Positions 23,821 to 34,656 are shown, counted from the stretch's first letter. The stretch: 64,000 nt of DNA from Molossus alvarezi (GCA_037176705.1 CM073898.1:35343488-35407487), one strand, 5' to 3'. Notes: generated by a model not told the origin, from the sequence alone. Translations and numbers: made by a program.

Positions 23821-26056
23821 TCTGTGGATTTTGTCTGCTGTAACAGTATTCCCTTGTAATTCAGAATGTATATGTGAAACAACTAAAAAAGTCTGATTGC
23901 TATACATCTTAGTTTTTTTATTTCCTCCCTTTTTTTTTCTTTTCCTGACAATACAAACAAAATGTCAAGGAATTTCTCTTGAGCAATTTTCTAAGTTGCT
24001 ATAGAAACCAAGTACTGATAGAAAAGATTAAGGACCGTTTATATTCTGCATATTATATAATGAACTTAATAGATTTTTTAGTTTTTAATCTATTTGTACA
24101 GAAAACAATACACCATTTTTTCACATTGATCGTTAAAACTCAGTTGCTGAATACAGTGAAATGATATAATATTACCTCATATTCCACTTGATTAATGTTA
24201 TATTACCAATCTTATTATTTTCAAATCATTTTATTCTACTGATGGTAAATATTTATTACAGCAAAGTTATTAAATATTTACTATGCCTCAAGTAACTCAA
24301 ATCAATTTTTGCTTATTGCATGCACATCTTGTAACTAAATATATGTTATCAATAGTAAGAAGCTGCAGTATAATTTTTTTAGTAAGAAAGCATGCTGGCC
24401 TTGGGGAGAAGCTTTTGTATTTCAACATGATGTTGCATTTTACAAACAAAAATAAAAAATTAAGGACTGAAGTGGAGCTTTGCTAACTCAGCAGTTAAGC
24501 ATCAGTTTTTTATCTTTTACTTGTTAAACTAATGGAAGTAAAACTGCCAGTAAACACATGATAGATATTGGTGTAATAAAACTTTTTTTTTTTTAATGGG
24601 ACTTTTTCATTCATTGTCATGACAGAAAGAATCTAACTAAAAAAGACGAAAAAAAAAAAAAGTGTTTGTTAGGACTGGAACTCCTCTTTATGTATCCTCC
24701 ACTGCTGTTACATTTATCTAATTCTTGTTACTTTTCAGCCTTCTGTTCAAATTCTAAACATTCAACTTAGCTCCTAACCTAGTATATGACACATGCAGCA
24801 ATCAATGAGAACATATCTCTTTATGATAATACACATTACTGAATGATTTATAAAACAATTCTGAAAACAAATATAACCATAATTTGCCATAGTAGCCATT
24901 AATCTGCTTTGGCTAGTCATAGCAAATCATAAGAATGGAAATAATGTGACTTTTCAAACAGCAATTAAAAGTTTTCTTATTGACTCCTTCAGTTCACCGT
25001 CAGCTGCTATAAGCTATCCCTTCAATCATTCACATTAAAAGAATACAATTCAAAGTTAGTCCAGTGAAAATACCTTGTAAATCATTTTGTTTGTTTTTCA
25101 AGTGTAATTTCTTAAGTTCTCTAAACCAATGACTTTAATAAAATATGCTATACTTTTGTTCTTCTACAAAGAACAACACCTTGGTCTTTAATTACTGTGG
25201 TCAAGAGGAATTACAAGCTTGAAATTTTAAATTGAACTTGAATCCCTAGAGGAAAAACAAAAAATTCACTATAGCGGTCTTAGGACAGACAACAAAGTTA
25301 GAAATAAGTGTTACAATCCTCCACTCTGAAGTTTTGTTTCCCTCCTCATTTCTGTTTTCTTTTGAGTAAAATGTGAATGTCAATAGTTTGCCTAGTACAG
25401 TTTTGAGAAAAGTCACTAAGTGAAGCCAAAATGATATTCGGTTTAATTTCCCAGCTGTGTTATGAATAAAACCCTGGACACTTTTCATTATTTATTAGAA
25501 AATGATTTTGATTATTATCATTTAAATTTATTAAACACAGTTTAGATGGCTATATTCAGTGAAACTTTTCCATGAAGTCACATGAAATGGCAGATCCCTT
25601 GTGAAAAAGTACCTATTAAATCAAACATGCTTTTGTGAGCATATATGAACTTATAATTTAAAAATATCTTTATATTTGCAAAACAAGACATTTAGACCAC
25701 ATCTAATATGATGCACCCATCATTTGGTTCTGGTTTATTAAACAAAAAAGTGAACTGTTTACTTAACTGGTATTTCTTTATCCTACACATATCTGTATAC
25801 GTTACAAAATAGGTGGTAAGAATGAGTAATACGACTCTTCAAAGAAGTTCTTAACAAAATGAAGAGAATGACAGTAATTAAAATTCAGAGTACTGTAGTT
25901 TAAAAAGTATGCCAGCACTTAGCTCTCATATTTGCCTATTTACTCTGAGAATAGATGTTTAAAAATGCATCTCTATTATGGACCAGAAGATTATCCAGAT
26001 AATATTTTTAATTGCAATTTATTAGTTTAGAAATGATGATGCTTCTGAAACTTTTT
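23821..26056. other. Unique AT-rich sequence, nothing recognised
   Basis: No repeat or coding signal recognised. Two A-rich runs (24583-24595 as T; 24649-24661) occur without retroelement bodies. Confidence 0.5.
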
Positions 26057-26071
26057 AAAAAGAAAATGTTT

Positions 26072-26220
26072 TCCCTGGTCAGTGTGGCTCACAGTTGGTT
26101 GGGTGTCATCCCAGGTCAGGGCACATGACCAGGTTGCAAGCTTAATCCCTTGTACAGGAAGCAGCCAACTGATGTTTAGCTCTCTCCCTCTCTTTTAAAA
26201 AACTAACTTAAAAACCTTAA
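26072..26220 (+). mobile_element. Ves SINE, subfamily B, short
   Basis: A 149-bp copy with a diverged, shortened head (CCCTGGTCAGTGTGGCTCA then GGTTGGGTGTCATCCCAGGTCAGGGCACATG; part of the anticodon and T arms is missing). The 15-bp duplication AAAAAGAAAATGTTT at 26057-26071 and 26221-26235 is exact. Confidence 0.92.
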
Positions 26221-26235
26221 AAAAAGAAAATGTTT

Positions 26236-26648
26236 GAAATGTATTAGTTTCTCTACAAATACTAGCAAAAGAAGTGCCAAATTTTATACCTATTTGAATA
26301 AAAATAATATTAAGCCAGTGACTTTGGAGTTATACATTATACAATGTCTACACTATAATATTTCTTCAGGTAGAAGTAAATGTATAAACGTACTGAGCTC
26401 CCCCATTCTACATAGAATACAAGAGAAGGACAATTTGCAGGACTGTTTCTAGAAGATGTTTACATAAGCAGTATACGAACCATGGCTGGGTAAGTTAAAT
26501 TATTAGATTGCTTCAGAAAAGTAACCAGCAGAATTATTTTATGGAAAGAGTGATTTGTTGGAATATACTAGCACTGAAGACGAAATGGACCCAGCATTCA
26601 ACACTGATTAAACACTATTTATCAAGCTCCATTTAAAACTTTGCTCAT
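26236..26648. other. Unique sequence, nothing recognised
   Basis: No repeat or coding signal recognised. Confidence 0.5.
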
Positions 26649-26654
26649 TTGATT

Positions 26655-26811
26655 TTAGAGAAAGAGAAAGGAAGGGGAGAGAGATGATTTGTTGTTTCAC
26701 TTATTCATACATTCATTGGTTGCTTCTTGTATGTGCCCTGACCAGGGATTGAACCCACAACCTTGGCATATGGGGATGATGTTCCAACCAAATGAGCTAC
26801 TAGCCAGGGCC
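26655..26811 (-). mobile_element. Ves-type SINE, old copy
   Basis: The reverse complement reads CCCTGGCTAGTAGCTCATTTGG, then a recognisable GTTCAATCCCTGGTCAGGGCAC. The AGAGAAAGAGAAAGG tract at 26656-26675 is the CT-rich part. No convincing target duplication remains. Confidence 0.85.
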
Positions 26812-26948
26812 CAGGCTTTATTTTAGATAGGGGGTAATTAATGATAAGGAAGGCACAGAACACCATCTTCAAAATCTGTCAACTAGTAGAAATGACAAAT
26901 GGGTAAATAATTATAATCTTGTGATAAAACCCTAAGGAAGCTGTGTAC

Positions 26949-27169
26949 GCCTGGCCAGTGTGGCTCAGTGGTTGACCTGTGCACCAAGGAGTCACCGGTT
27001 CGATTCCCGGTCAGGGCACATGCCCAGGTTGTGGGCCAAACCCCCATGGGGAGCATTCTCTCTCATCAATGTTTCTCTCTCATTGATGTTCTCTCTCATC
27101 AATGTTTCTATCTCTCTCTCCTTCTCCCTTCCTCTCTCTCTCTAAAATCAATAAAGAAAATTTTTTTTT
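26949..27169 (+). mobile_element. Ves SINE, subfamily B, with extra repeat unit
   Basis: The head (GCCTGGCCAGTGTGGCTCAG) has a consensus B box, GGTTCGATTCC. Three rather than two ATGTTTCTCTCTCAT-type units lie at about 27053-27110, and an AATAAA at 27150-27155 precedes the tail. An imperfect duplication (9 of 11) is AAGCTGTGTAC at 26938-26948 against AAGACGTGTAC just after the tail (27173-27183). A HAL1 then inserted in the tail end of this SINE. Confidence 0.93.
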
Positions 27170-27196
27170 AAAAAGACGTGTACAAGTCCCAGGGGT

Positions 27197-27209
27197 CAAG
27201 ATGGTGGCG
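27197..27209 (+). promoter_or_regulatory. YY1-like site at the HAL1 5' end
   Basis: CAAGATGGTGGCG lies 10 bp inside the element and fits the YY1 core AAGATGGCGGC with one change. Human L1 has a YY1 site at the same place, where it sets the transcription start. The ORF-less relative keeps GATGGCG at its own 5' end (about 3707-3720, minus strand). A motif match only. Confidence 0.6.
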
Positions 27210-27339
27210 TAGGGAAACGCAGTATCGCGTTCTCCCACAACCACATCCAAGTTACAACAAAACTACAGAACAACCATCATCCAAAACCGCCTGAAATCAA
27301 ACTGAATGGAAGTCCTACAACTACGGAATTAAAAAAAAA

Positions 27340-27910
27340 AAAGCAGCTACATCCAGACCGGTAGGAGGGGCGGTGGCGCGAGGGGTGGCGGCGGAGCAAC
27401 GGGCTGGTCCCACACCCACGTGTGGCGGATAAAAATCAGGAGGCTCCCGCGGCTGGGAAGGTCCTTCCTGAGGACTGAGGGGTCCCCGTCCCACACCAGG
27501 TGCCCCGCTCAGGGTTCCAGTGCCAGGAAGAGAGTCCCCATAACTTCTGGCTGGAAAAACCAGCGGAAACTGAGGCTCAGGGAGGCTGATGCGGCTGGAG
27601 CCCCAGGCAGCTCCCTAAAGGGCCCGCGCACGGACTTATCGGACTCTCTCCCTCTAAGCTCGGAGGGGAGGCAGCTCGAGGGGCACCAGAGACATACAGG
27701 GAAGAACTGAGCTGTTTGGCACTGGAGCGAGGGCTGGAGAGGGGGCTTTCTCGGGGACAAACGTGCTGTCAGAGGCCTTTGTTCCTTTGGTGAGCCCTTC
27801 CCTGGGGCGGCAGAGAGTCGCCATATCTGGGACTCCAGCAACCTGGCTCACACTGGTAGTCCCGCCCTGCTGACTCCCTGAGGCCCCGCCCCGCCCCACC
27901 CCACACAACT
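27340..27910 (+). promoter_or_regulatory. CpG-rich HAL1 5' UTR, candidate internal promoter
   Basis: In an otherwise CpG-poor window this stretch keeps dense CpGs (GGGGCGGTGGCGCG and GGCGGCGGAGCAACGG at 27367-27403) and a GC-box-like GGCCCCGCCCCGCCCC near 27882-27897. L1 elements are transcribed from a promoter inside the 5' UTR, so this is the likely promoter region. Unmutated CpGs also argue for a recent insertion. Confidence 0.55.
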
Positions 27911-28068
27911 TTCAAGCTGTTGCCACTTGCTTAACCATAGGATTGGCCGGTCTTGGATCCTGCTTCAGGTTTTTCCTAAATTCTTTCAAACGAGCAGCAT
28001 CTGGTCTCAGCGAGCCCCATACCTCTCATTAAGTAATACACAGAAACAAACACAGGGAGGCAGCCAAA

Positions 28069-28989
28069 ATGAGGATACAAAGAAACAGGTCCCAAATGAA
28101 AGAACAGAACAAAACCCCAAGAAAAGAACTAAGCGAAATGGAGATAAGCAACCTAACAGATGCTGAGTTCAAAATACTGCTTATAAGGATGCTCAATGAA
28201 CTCAGTGAGGGCCTCAAGAGCATAAAAAAGTACCAGTCAGAAATGATCGCTGCACAGTTAGAAACGAAGGCGGCTTTAACTGAAATAAAGAATAATTTAC
28301 ATAGCTTCAATAATAGAGTACATAAATCCAAGGAGCAAACCATCGATTTGGAATATAAGGAAGCAAAAAACGCCCAACCAGAACAGCAAAAAGAAAAAAG
28401 AATCCAAAAAAATGAGGATAGTGTAAGGAGCCTCTGGGACAACTTCAAGCGTGCCAACATTTGCATCTTGGGGGTGCCGGAAGGAGAAGAGAGAGAACAA
28501 GAAATCGAAAACCTGTTTGAAACAATAATGGCAGAAAACTTTCCTAACTTGGTGAAGGAAACAGACATACAAGTCCAGGAAGCACAGAGAGTCCCAAACA
28601 AGATGAACCCCAAGAGGCCCACACCAAGACACATCATCATCAAAATGCAAAAGGTTCAAGACAAAGAGAGAATCCTAAAAGCAGCAAGAGAAAGGCAGCT
28701 AGTTACCTACAAGGGAGTTCCCATTAGGCTGTCAGCTGATTTCTCAAAAGAAACTTTGCAGGCCAGAAGGGAGTGGCAAGAAATATTCAGAGTGATGAAA
28801 ACCAAGAACCTACAACCAAAATTACTCTATCCTGCAAAGCTGTCATTTAGAATCGATGGCCATATAAAGAGTTTCCCAGACAAGAAAAAGTTAAAGGAGT
28901 TCATCACTACCAAACCGTTGTTATATGAAATGATGAAGGGTCTTTTTAAAGAAAAAGATAAAATGTATGAACAAACAAAATGGCAATGA
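28069..28989 (+). CDS. ORF1: HAL1 ORF1 protein (L1 ORF1p family), intact
   Basis: ORF1p is the RNA-binding, trimer-forming chaperone that coats L1-type RNA in the cytoplasm. This 306-codon frame is uninterrupted, shorter than human ORF1p (338 aa), mainly in the N-terminal coil. Residues about 20-125 are charged and helix-prone and fit the coiled coil. An RRM-like domain follows at about 126-195, with NICILGVPEGEE at 130-141 where the family has this conserved block. The C-terminal domain covers about 196-295, with ERILKAARE (200-208), TYKGVPIRLSADFS (213-226), QARREW (231-236) and YPAKLSF (254-260). The ATG at 28069 is chosen because it is the first in the frame and lies where ORF1 starts in L1. 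The last codons overlap sequence kept in the ORF-less relative. Translation has not been shown. Confidence 0.95.
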   Translation: MRIQRNRSQMKEQNKTPRKELSEMEISNLTDAEFKILLIRMLNELSEGLKSIKKYQSEMIAAQLETKAALTEIKNNLHSFNNRVHKSKEQTIDLEYKEAKNAQPEQQKEKRIQKNEDSVRSLWDNFKRANICILGVPEGEEREQEIENLFETIMAENFPNLVKETDIQVQEAQRVPNKMNPKRPTPRHIIIKMQKVQDKERILKAARERQLVTYKGVPIRLSADFSKETLQARREWQEIFRVMKTKNLQPKLLYPAKLSFRIDGHIKSFPDKKKLKEFITTKPLLYEMMKGLFKEKDKMYEQTKWQ

Positions 28990-29085
28990 ATACATATCTA
29001 TCAACAATGGAATCTACAAACAAAATGAACAGGAAGAACAGGAACATTCTCATAGATACAGAGAACATTTTGTTGGTTGCCAGTT

Positions 29086-29293
29086 GGGAGGGGGGTTGGG
29101 GGAATGGATAAAAAAGGTGAAGGGATTAAGAAGCACAAATTCATTGCTAGACTGACAAACCTCAAAGGGAAAGGGGTTGGGGGGGTGGGAAGAAATAAAC
29201 CAAAGAACTTATATGCATAACCAATGGACACGGACAATAGTGTGGGAAAAGGTGGGAAGGGGGCGGAAGTGGGGAGGAGGGGGTCAATGGGGG
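29086..29293 (+). repeat. G-rich tracts of the HAL1 3' UTR
   Basis: Three G-rich patches (29086-29102, 29173-29189 and 29243-29293), each with four or more G runs of three or more in short space, could fold as G-quadruplexes. L1 3' UTRs are known to carry such tracts. The other L1-type elements here keep the same patches as C-rich plus-strand sequence. Confidence 0.7.
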
Positions 29294-29384
29294 AAAAATG
29301 TGGAACATCTGTAATACATTTTACATCCAACAATAAAGATGTGGGAAAAAAATAAAAAATAAAAAATAAAAAGACGTGTACAAG

Positions 29385-30050
29385 CTATAGTGGCACTTAG
29401 AGAAGAATAAGGAACTCTTGGGAGGTGTGGTCAGGAGGGAAAAAGAGAATAAAAGGAAGGGCATTGGCTCTAGAAATAAAAACCCGAGGAAAGCACAAAG
29501 GCCCCAAACAGGAAGGTGGTGGTCAGGGACCTGCAGGTAATCCCGATGGAGGCAGGTCGGGGTGGGGGTGGGGCAGCAGAGGAACACACAGCGGATGACC
29601 GAGGCCAAGGCTAGATCAAGGAGGCCTGCCGGCTCTGCCACGAAGCTTAGCATTTATTCTCAGGCCCCGGGGATGTGTGGAATGATTTTTAAAATGGAAG
29701 TTAACATCATCACATTTCATTTTTACTAACCGTGGAAAATGGAAGGGAGGCAAAATAGGAGTCCTGGAGGTCAGCTGGGAGGTTATCACAATAGTTTGGG
29801 TGAGAAATGATACCTGTAGCCATAGCAGTGACAGGGAGGAGAGGGAAGAAACCCGAGAGCAGAATGTTATGTTCACTTATGCACAGAGATGAGAGAGGTA
29901 AAAGTTGAGAATGACTCACAGGTTTTTGGCTTGAATGAATGGTGGCCCAGTTAACACAAGGAGAAAATAAAAAAAGAGGAATATGGTTTGGAGCAAGGAT
30001 AATGAAGTTAATTTTAGATGTGTTGAATCTGAACTGAAAAAGACTAGCTA
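29385..30050 (-). repeat. L2 remnant
   Basis: The reverse complement follows L2: 'gcacaaaggccccaaacagga' (compare 'gcaaaggccctgaggcagga'), 'gggaggttatcacaatagtttgggtgagaaatgat', 'gaatgactcacaggtttttggcttg' and 'ttttagatgtgttgaatctgaactg', in L2 order on the minus strand. The HAL1 inserted next to its edge. Confidence 0.7.
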
Positions 30051-30679
30051 AGAAAGAAAGAAAATAACCCAGCAATTCTATATACCACAAATGCTATTTT
30101 GAGAATTAATACATTTTTAAATTGATTGGCAATACTATTTGTTCCTAATAGGCTGTTTGGGTATTTTGGGTTATTAGTTAGTAACAGAAACACAAACAGA
30201 TTTCAAGAATGGCTTAATTTGATGAGTTAGATTACCACTGCTTTTGTAAAACATAATTTAAATTTGGGCTGTATGAGAAAATCAACTAGTTTTGACTCGT
30301 CTGTGTAAATAAGCAGCACCATGAGGAAAAATAAGCATTTGTTTTGGCTGGTGAAGTGATGATAAACCAGAAGATTCCTTTTGGAACAACAGCAAAATAT
30401 GTTAACTCAAGCCACTTCAACATGATGTAAATAAATAATATTTATACATCTCATCAATTAAACAATGAATCACTTTTGGCATTATAGTTACTCCAGTTTA
30501 AAATCAACATGGTACAAATATACACTATAGTTGATAAACTCAATCATACTATTCTTTGAGAAATTTGAATTTTATGAACTATTGTCAGAGCAATAATAAA
30601 AATGAAAAGTATATTAGCTAAGAATATCCATAATTAATAAATCGAGTTTGTGTTAGTGACTTGTGTTATGGTTAGCTCT
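30051..30679. other. Unique AT-rich sequence, nothing recognised
   Basis: No repeat or coding signal recognised. Confidence 0.5.
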
Positions 30680-30955
30680 ATCAGGGGCACTATGCAGGAT
30701 ACAGTTAAGTCTTAGTATTGACTGGGTTTGATTCTCAATTCTGCTGATTGCTAGCTATGTGTTATTGGGCAAGTTATGCACCTTCCCTGAGCCTCTGTTC
30801 TCATCTATACAATGTGGTGACATTTGTGTCTATGTCACTAGTCGTTATGAGAATTAAAGGAAATAATACATACTCTGTGCTTAAGACAGTGCCGTGCACA
30901 TGTTAACCATTCAGTGTTAGCTCTAATAATAATAGTAGTGTGTATTATTATACCA
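30680..30955 (+). repeat. MIR, nearly full length
   Basis: The best MIR in the window: 'gattgctagctatgtgttattgggcaagttatgcacc', 'gagcctctgttctcatctatacaatg', 'gtcgttatgagaattaaaggaaataatacatactctgtgcttaagacagtgccgtgcaca', in consensus order up to the 3' end. Confidence 0.85.
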
Positions 30956-31112
30956 ATTAATAACTAATTGGTGAAATATGCAAGTGATAAAGGATTTCAA
31001 AAGAGGAAAAGTTTAGTTGTGTCTGGAGCATATCAACTATGTTATTGAGGCTTTAAAAACAAGATAAGCTTGTGAAGTAAAGAGGAAACGAGAAACCATT
31101 ATAAATCCATGA

Positions 31113-31134
31113 TCATTCATTCATTCATTCATTC
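31113..31134. repeat. (ATTC)n microsatellite
   Basis: About five and a half units, just before the 5' duplication of the following SINE. Confidence 0.85.
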
Positions 31135-31146
31135 AGCAGTCATTAA

Positions 31147-31382
31147 CTGATTAATTAATTTTTTTGCATTTATCTTCAGATAGAGCGGGAGGGAGAGAGG
31201 GAGGAAGAGAGAGAGAAACATTGATGTAAGAGAGATACATCGACTGGTTGCCACACTCACAATCCCAACTGGGGCCCAGGGATAAACCGCAACCGAGGTA
31301 CGTGCCCTTAGCGAGAACCAAACCTGGGGCTCTCTGGTCCGCAGGCCGCCACTGTAACTGCTGAGCCAAACTGGCCAGGGCT
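31147..31382 (-). mobile_element. Ves SINE, subfamily A
   Basis: Minus-strand copy. The head ends at GCCAAACTGGCCAGGGCT, and the A-subfamily body is read on the reverse strand (CTCGGTTGCGGTTTATCCC). The usual TCCTCAGG tail hairpin is missing and the tail is short. A 13-bp duplication with two mismatches, CAGCAGTCATTAA, lies at 31134-31146 and 31383-31395. Confidence 0.94.
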
Positions 31383-31395
31383 CAGCGGTCGTTAA

Positions 31396-33237
31396 TTTAT
31401 TTTAAAACTGCATGTGAGAACACTGAACCATTATTTGATATCAGGTGTTAAAGGTCATGAGGCGGCAAGAGGAACCACAATAAGGGTTTGTCTGGAAGAC
31501 CAGAGGGTAGTTCCACCACAGTTCTCATTGCAGCAGGACTTTGCTACCCAGTAAACACAAACTGTATAATAAGCCAGGAAGGGGCATGCTGGCCCACGTA
31601 CCTCCTTAGGTCTTTTCTTTGTGAAACACTCGGGTTAAAAATCTGCGTCTTTAGAAACAGTACATTCTAGGCAGGAAAAAGCACAGGAAACGCCAGTTTG
31701 GGACATTCCCACACTTTTTGTCCTGGCTCTGTGAAGAATCTCATGGTCAGACTTTCAAAGAGTTTTTCAATAGTCAACGTCTAATTAATACTGTCTTCCA
31801 GAATTTAACTCTGGCAATGTCCATGTGCAGGCTCCTGAAAGACTGTGAAGTAAGTTAGTTGAATTGTAACTTAAGGATACAAGTCTTAAGTTGGCCTTCC
31901 TACTCCCTGACATTCTAAGAAACTCGACTGTATTTCAGCCTCTTTTGCCAACTTGAGGTTTTTGTGTTTGCACTCAGTTGCTTTGACTAAATTTACTGGC
32001 CTACTTCAGTCACACAGCCAATCAATTTAGTTAATTCAATTGGTTTGAAGAACTTTTCACTGAACTGATGGAAGTTTTTTTTTTTAACCTCAACTAGACC
32101 GGACTTCAGGAAATGTATTCTCTGAGCACATACAAAGGACAATTGTTTCTTTGTTCAATCTTGATATATAGGCCATGAAGATCTGCATGGACAAAAGCCC
32201 AGAAAAAGACAAAATTATAAATGGATATTCCCCTTCTCAGGTCAATATCTGGAAAAGCCATTTCCCTCTCCTACCCTTCCATTCTCAAGCCTACGCTTGC
32301 TTCATGCACACGGAGCACAGCACCAGTGCTTTATCATATACATTACAATGTTGCCTCTGGTGTTTATACAAATCACCTTTTACTTTGAAATGCCACCTCA
32401 GGAATCATTTTAAACCATAGCTTATGGGAAGATACAGTCTACAAGTCATGCTCATGATATTCAATTTTCCTTCACACGTTTTCTTTTAAAATTCTACCAA
32501 CCTCTTTAGTATTCAAAATAGATTTTTTTTAAAAATGTCAGTTGGGTAAGGGTCTGAGGAATTATCAGAGCCATTTTATTCCATCCTCTCAACTGATAAT
32601 GACATTTATTTAGAGCGCTGCATTTTCTTTTCTGCCCAATGAATCTAATTTTATCAAGTCACCATTCTGAGCATGGCATCTGGTGTTTTATTTGGTAGGA
32701 CAGATTTGTGGGGCAAGTTCACCAACACATTATGATAAAGTATTGTTTGGATTAACATAATATGAAGATGCAAGCCTGCATTACAATTCAAATTATATTT
32801 CCAATGAAAAAAAACCTCTTCATAGAATTTAGATGAGTTTCATGGGTTGCTATTGAGAATCCTTAGGAAAATATCTGATTGTTCTAAATGGCATCCTTGT
32901 AGAAATGCAGTGCAGCTACCATGGAAAGTGAATAAGTTATATAAAAGTAACTCCTTCCTGAGTGAGACTATATTTATTTTATGTGTTTTAACTAGAATTA
33001 ACTAGAATCTGTCTTCAACCATTCACTGACCAGCCCTGGTAAATCTTGTTTTCAAGATTCTAGCATCTTTTTAATATGGATCTTTGATGACTAGTTAACC
33101 CTAGGGCCCCCTTTTCCAGAAAATCTTTTAAATCATATGTGGTAATCTTCCCTAATTGAGACATTTCTACTGCTTGTTGCTAGTGCAGGGAATATTCTTG
33201 TCTCTTCCACTGTTCCAACTCAGCGCTATCTGATATG
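31396..33237. other. Unique sequence, nothing recognised
   Basis: No repeat or coding signal recognised. An 81-codon plus frame at 32175-32420 has no recognised similarity. Confidence 0.5.
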
Positions 33238-33253
33238 TGATGATGATGATGAT
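33238..33253. repeat. (TGA)n microsatellite
   Basis: Five units, immediately upstream of a SINE. Confidence 0.8.
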
Positions 33254-33269
33254 TAAGAAAGGAGGGAGC

Positions 33270-33514
33270 GCCCTGGCTGGTTTGGCTCAGCGGTTGGAGC
33301 ATCAGCCTGTGGACCAGAGAGTCCTGGATTCGGCTCCTGCTAGGGAGCCTCGGTTGCAGTTTGTCCCCGGCTCCAGTTGGGGTCATGTGGGTGGCAGCCA
33401 CTCGGTGTGTCTCTCTCACATCGATGTTTTGCTCTCTTCCTCCTTTTCTCCCTCCCACTGCAAATAAATGAATAAATGAATAAATAAAATGTCCTCGAGT
33501 GAGGATAAAAAAAA
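33270..33514 (+). mobile_element. Ves SINE, subfamily A
   Basis: A complete head, then a small deletion (GCTAGGGAGCCTCGG lacks the GCATGTAC stretch). The CACTCTATCTGA-type region is replaced by a GAATAAAT repeat, then TCCTCGAGTGAGGA and poly(A). A 12-bp duplication with one mismatch, AAAGGAGGGAGC, lies at 33258-33269 and 33515-33526. Confidence 0.94.
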
Positions 33515-33526
33515 AAAGGAGAGAGC

Positions 33527-34319
33527 AAGCAGTGGTGGAAGAAGAGAGACTGAAAAGTTCATTGGGATTTATGAGGTCCATTTTACTGGTTTTATCCTTG
33601 CAAGACACAGTGGTCAGAGTGATTCAAAGGAAATGTGTGTGAATAAGGGCCACAGAGAGAAGCATTAGAAATCTGAGTGACAAAGGGAGGCCCAGAGTTG
33701 GGAAGGAAAGAAATATCTGCTTGTCACAAAAGGTGGTATCACTCTGGAGCCCAGAGTGTGGCGGCTCTTGGGAGATGTGCAGACAGAGGCTTGATGTGAA
33801 CTGGGACAGTGCTACACTGATATTTTCTTCTCCAAAGTGCTTCACCGGAAAAAGAGGATGTGGAGGGATGGCTCTCAGAAAGGATAATAGTAGGTGGAAG
33901 TATAGCAAGGACTAAAAATGATGAGATCGTTTCTGAGCATGAAGCGGCTACCCTCTGAGAGAAATCTCTGAACGTGGGGCAGGGTCTGAGGTCCTCTCTC
34001 GTCTGGGCGAGCACAGTCAAGTTGGCAGACAATTAGGCTGCACAGAATCAAAGATGGACAAGAGGTAATGTTGTCTTATTTTAGCATAAAGGATGGGGGA
34101 GAAAAAGTTTAAATTATATAGGCAAGAAAGAAAAGCTAAAAATATTTAAGCTCTTCCGGAATCAAGGTTTCAGTGCAGTTCCATTACTTTGAAATGCTAC
34201 AAACACTACAAACACACTAGAGTAAAACTCAGCTGGAGATGATGTAGGGTTGCTCACTGTGACCATTGACAACTGATAGTAGTAAGGCGCTCTGAAGTAA
34301 ATTTCTTTGACTTACACGA
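33527..34319. other. Unique sequence, nothing recognised
   Basis: Open frames on both strands at 33624-34032 overlap one another, and none has a recognised product. Confidence 0.5.
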
Positions 34320-34495
34320 GTCTCACAAAAATAAAAAAGATAAATCAAACTATATTCATTTTATCGATAAAACAATGTATGTGAAGAAAACGCATCTTAT
34401 AAAGTTCAACCATGAGTGACGTGGTTGGTAAGTTAGAGTCAGGATTTTTGTCTGTTTAACAGCCTGTCTTCTAAATTATGCTTCCTCTACATCAC
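34320..34495 (-). repeat. Possible MIR remnant
   Basis: 'TTCATTTTATCGATAAAACAATG' then 'GTGACGTGGTTGGTAAGTTAGAGTCAGGATTTTTGTCTGTTTAAC' loosely follows the reverse complement of MIR. Confidence 0.4.
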
Positions 34496-34656
34496 CTCAG
34501 GAAATCCCCAATGTGCTCTGTTTAAAATTTAATTTAGGAAATATTAATATCACATCTATTATTTTTTTAAATACACAAATGGTACAATAAACATATAAAT
34601 ATAAAGTATGATAATATATATTACTTTAGTTAATTCATTCAGATATTAGGTACCTA

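Larger units (their letters stand above)
27187..29367 (+). mobile_element. HAL1 (half-L1) retrotransposon, full length, young
   Basis: Perfect 17-bp duplications, AAAAAGACGTGTACAAG, at 27170-27186 and 29368-29384 delimit a 2181-bp insertion. Order: 5' UTR of about 882 bp, an intact ORF1 (28069-28989), a G-rich 3' UTR of about 340 bp, AATAAA at 29332-29337, then an A-rich tail with AAAAT units. There is no ORF2, and ORF1 is followed directly by the 3' UTR, which is the definition of a half-L1. Such elements depend on reverse transcriptase supplied by an L1. The target (T run followed by AAAAAG) fits the L1 endonuclease preference TT/AAAA. The exact duplications, surviving CpGs and open ORF1 indicate a recent insertion. 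Confidence 0.95.

Noticed and set aside
28029..28643. A 204-codon open frame on the minus strand
   Set aside because: It lies antisense to the intact HAL1 ORF1 and is a by-product of that frame. Its composition (Leu, Phe, Ser, Cys) is the complement of a Lys/Glu-rich protein.
31113..31134. A tandem array considered as a CRISPR-like or regulatory repeat
   Set aside because: It is a plain tetranucleotide microsatellite with no spacers.
32175..32420. An 81-codon frame with several Cys and His residues, zinc-finger-like at first sight
   Set aside because: Cysteine and histidine spacing does not fit a C2H2 pattern, and there is no linker sequence.
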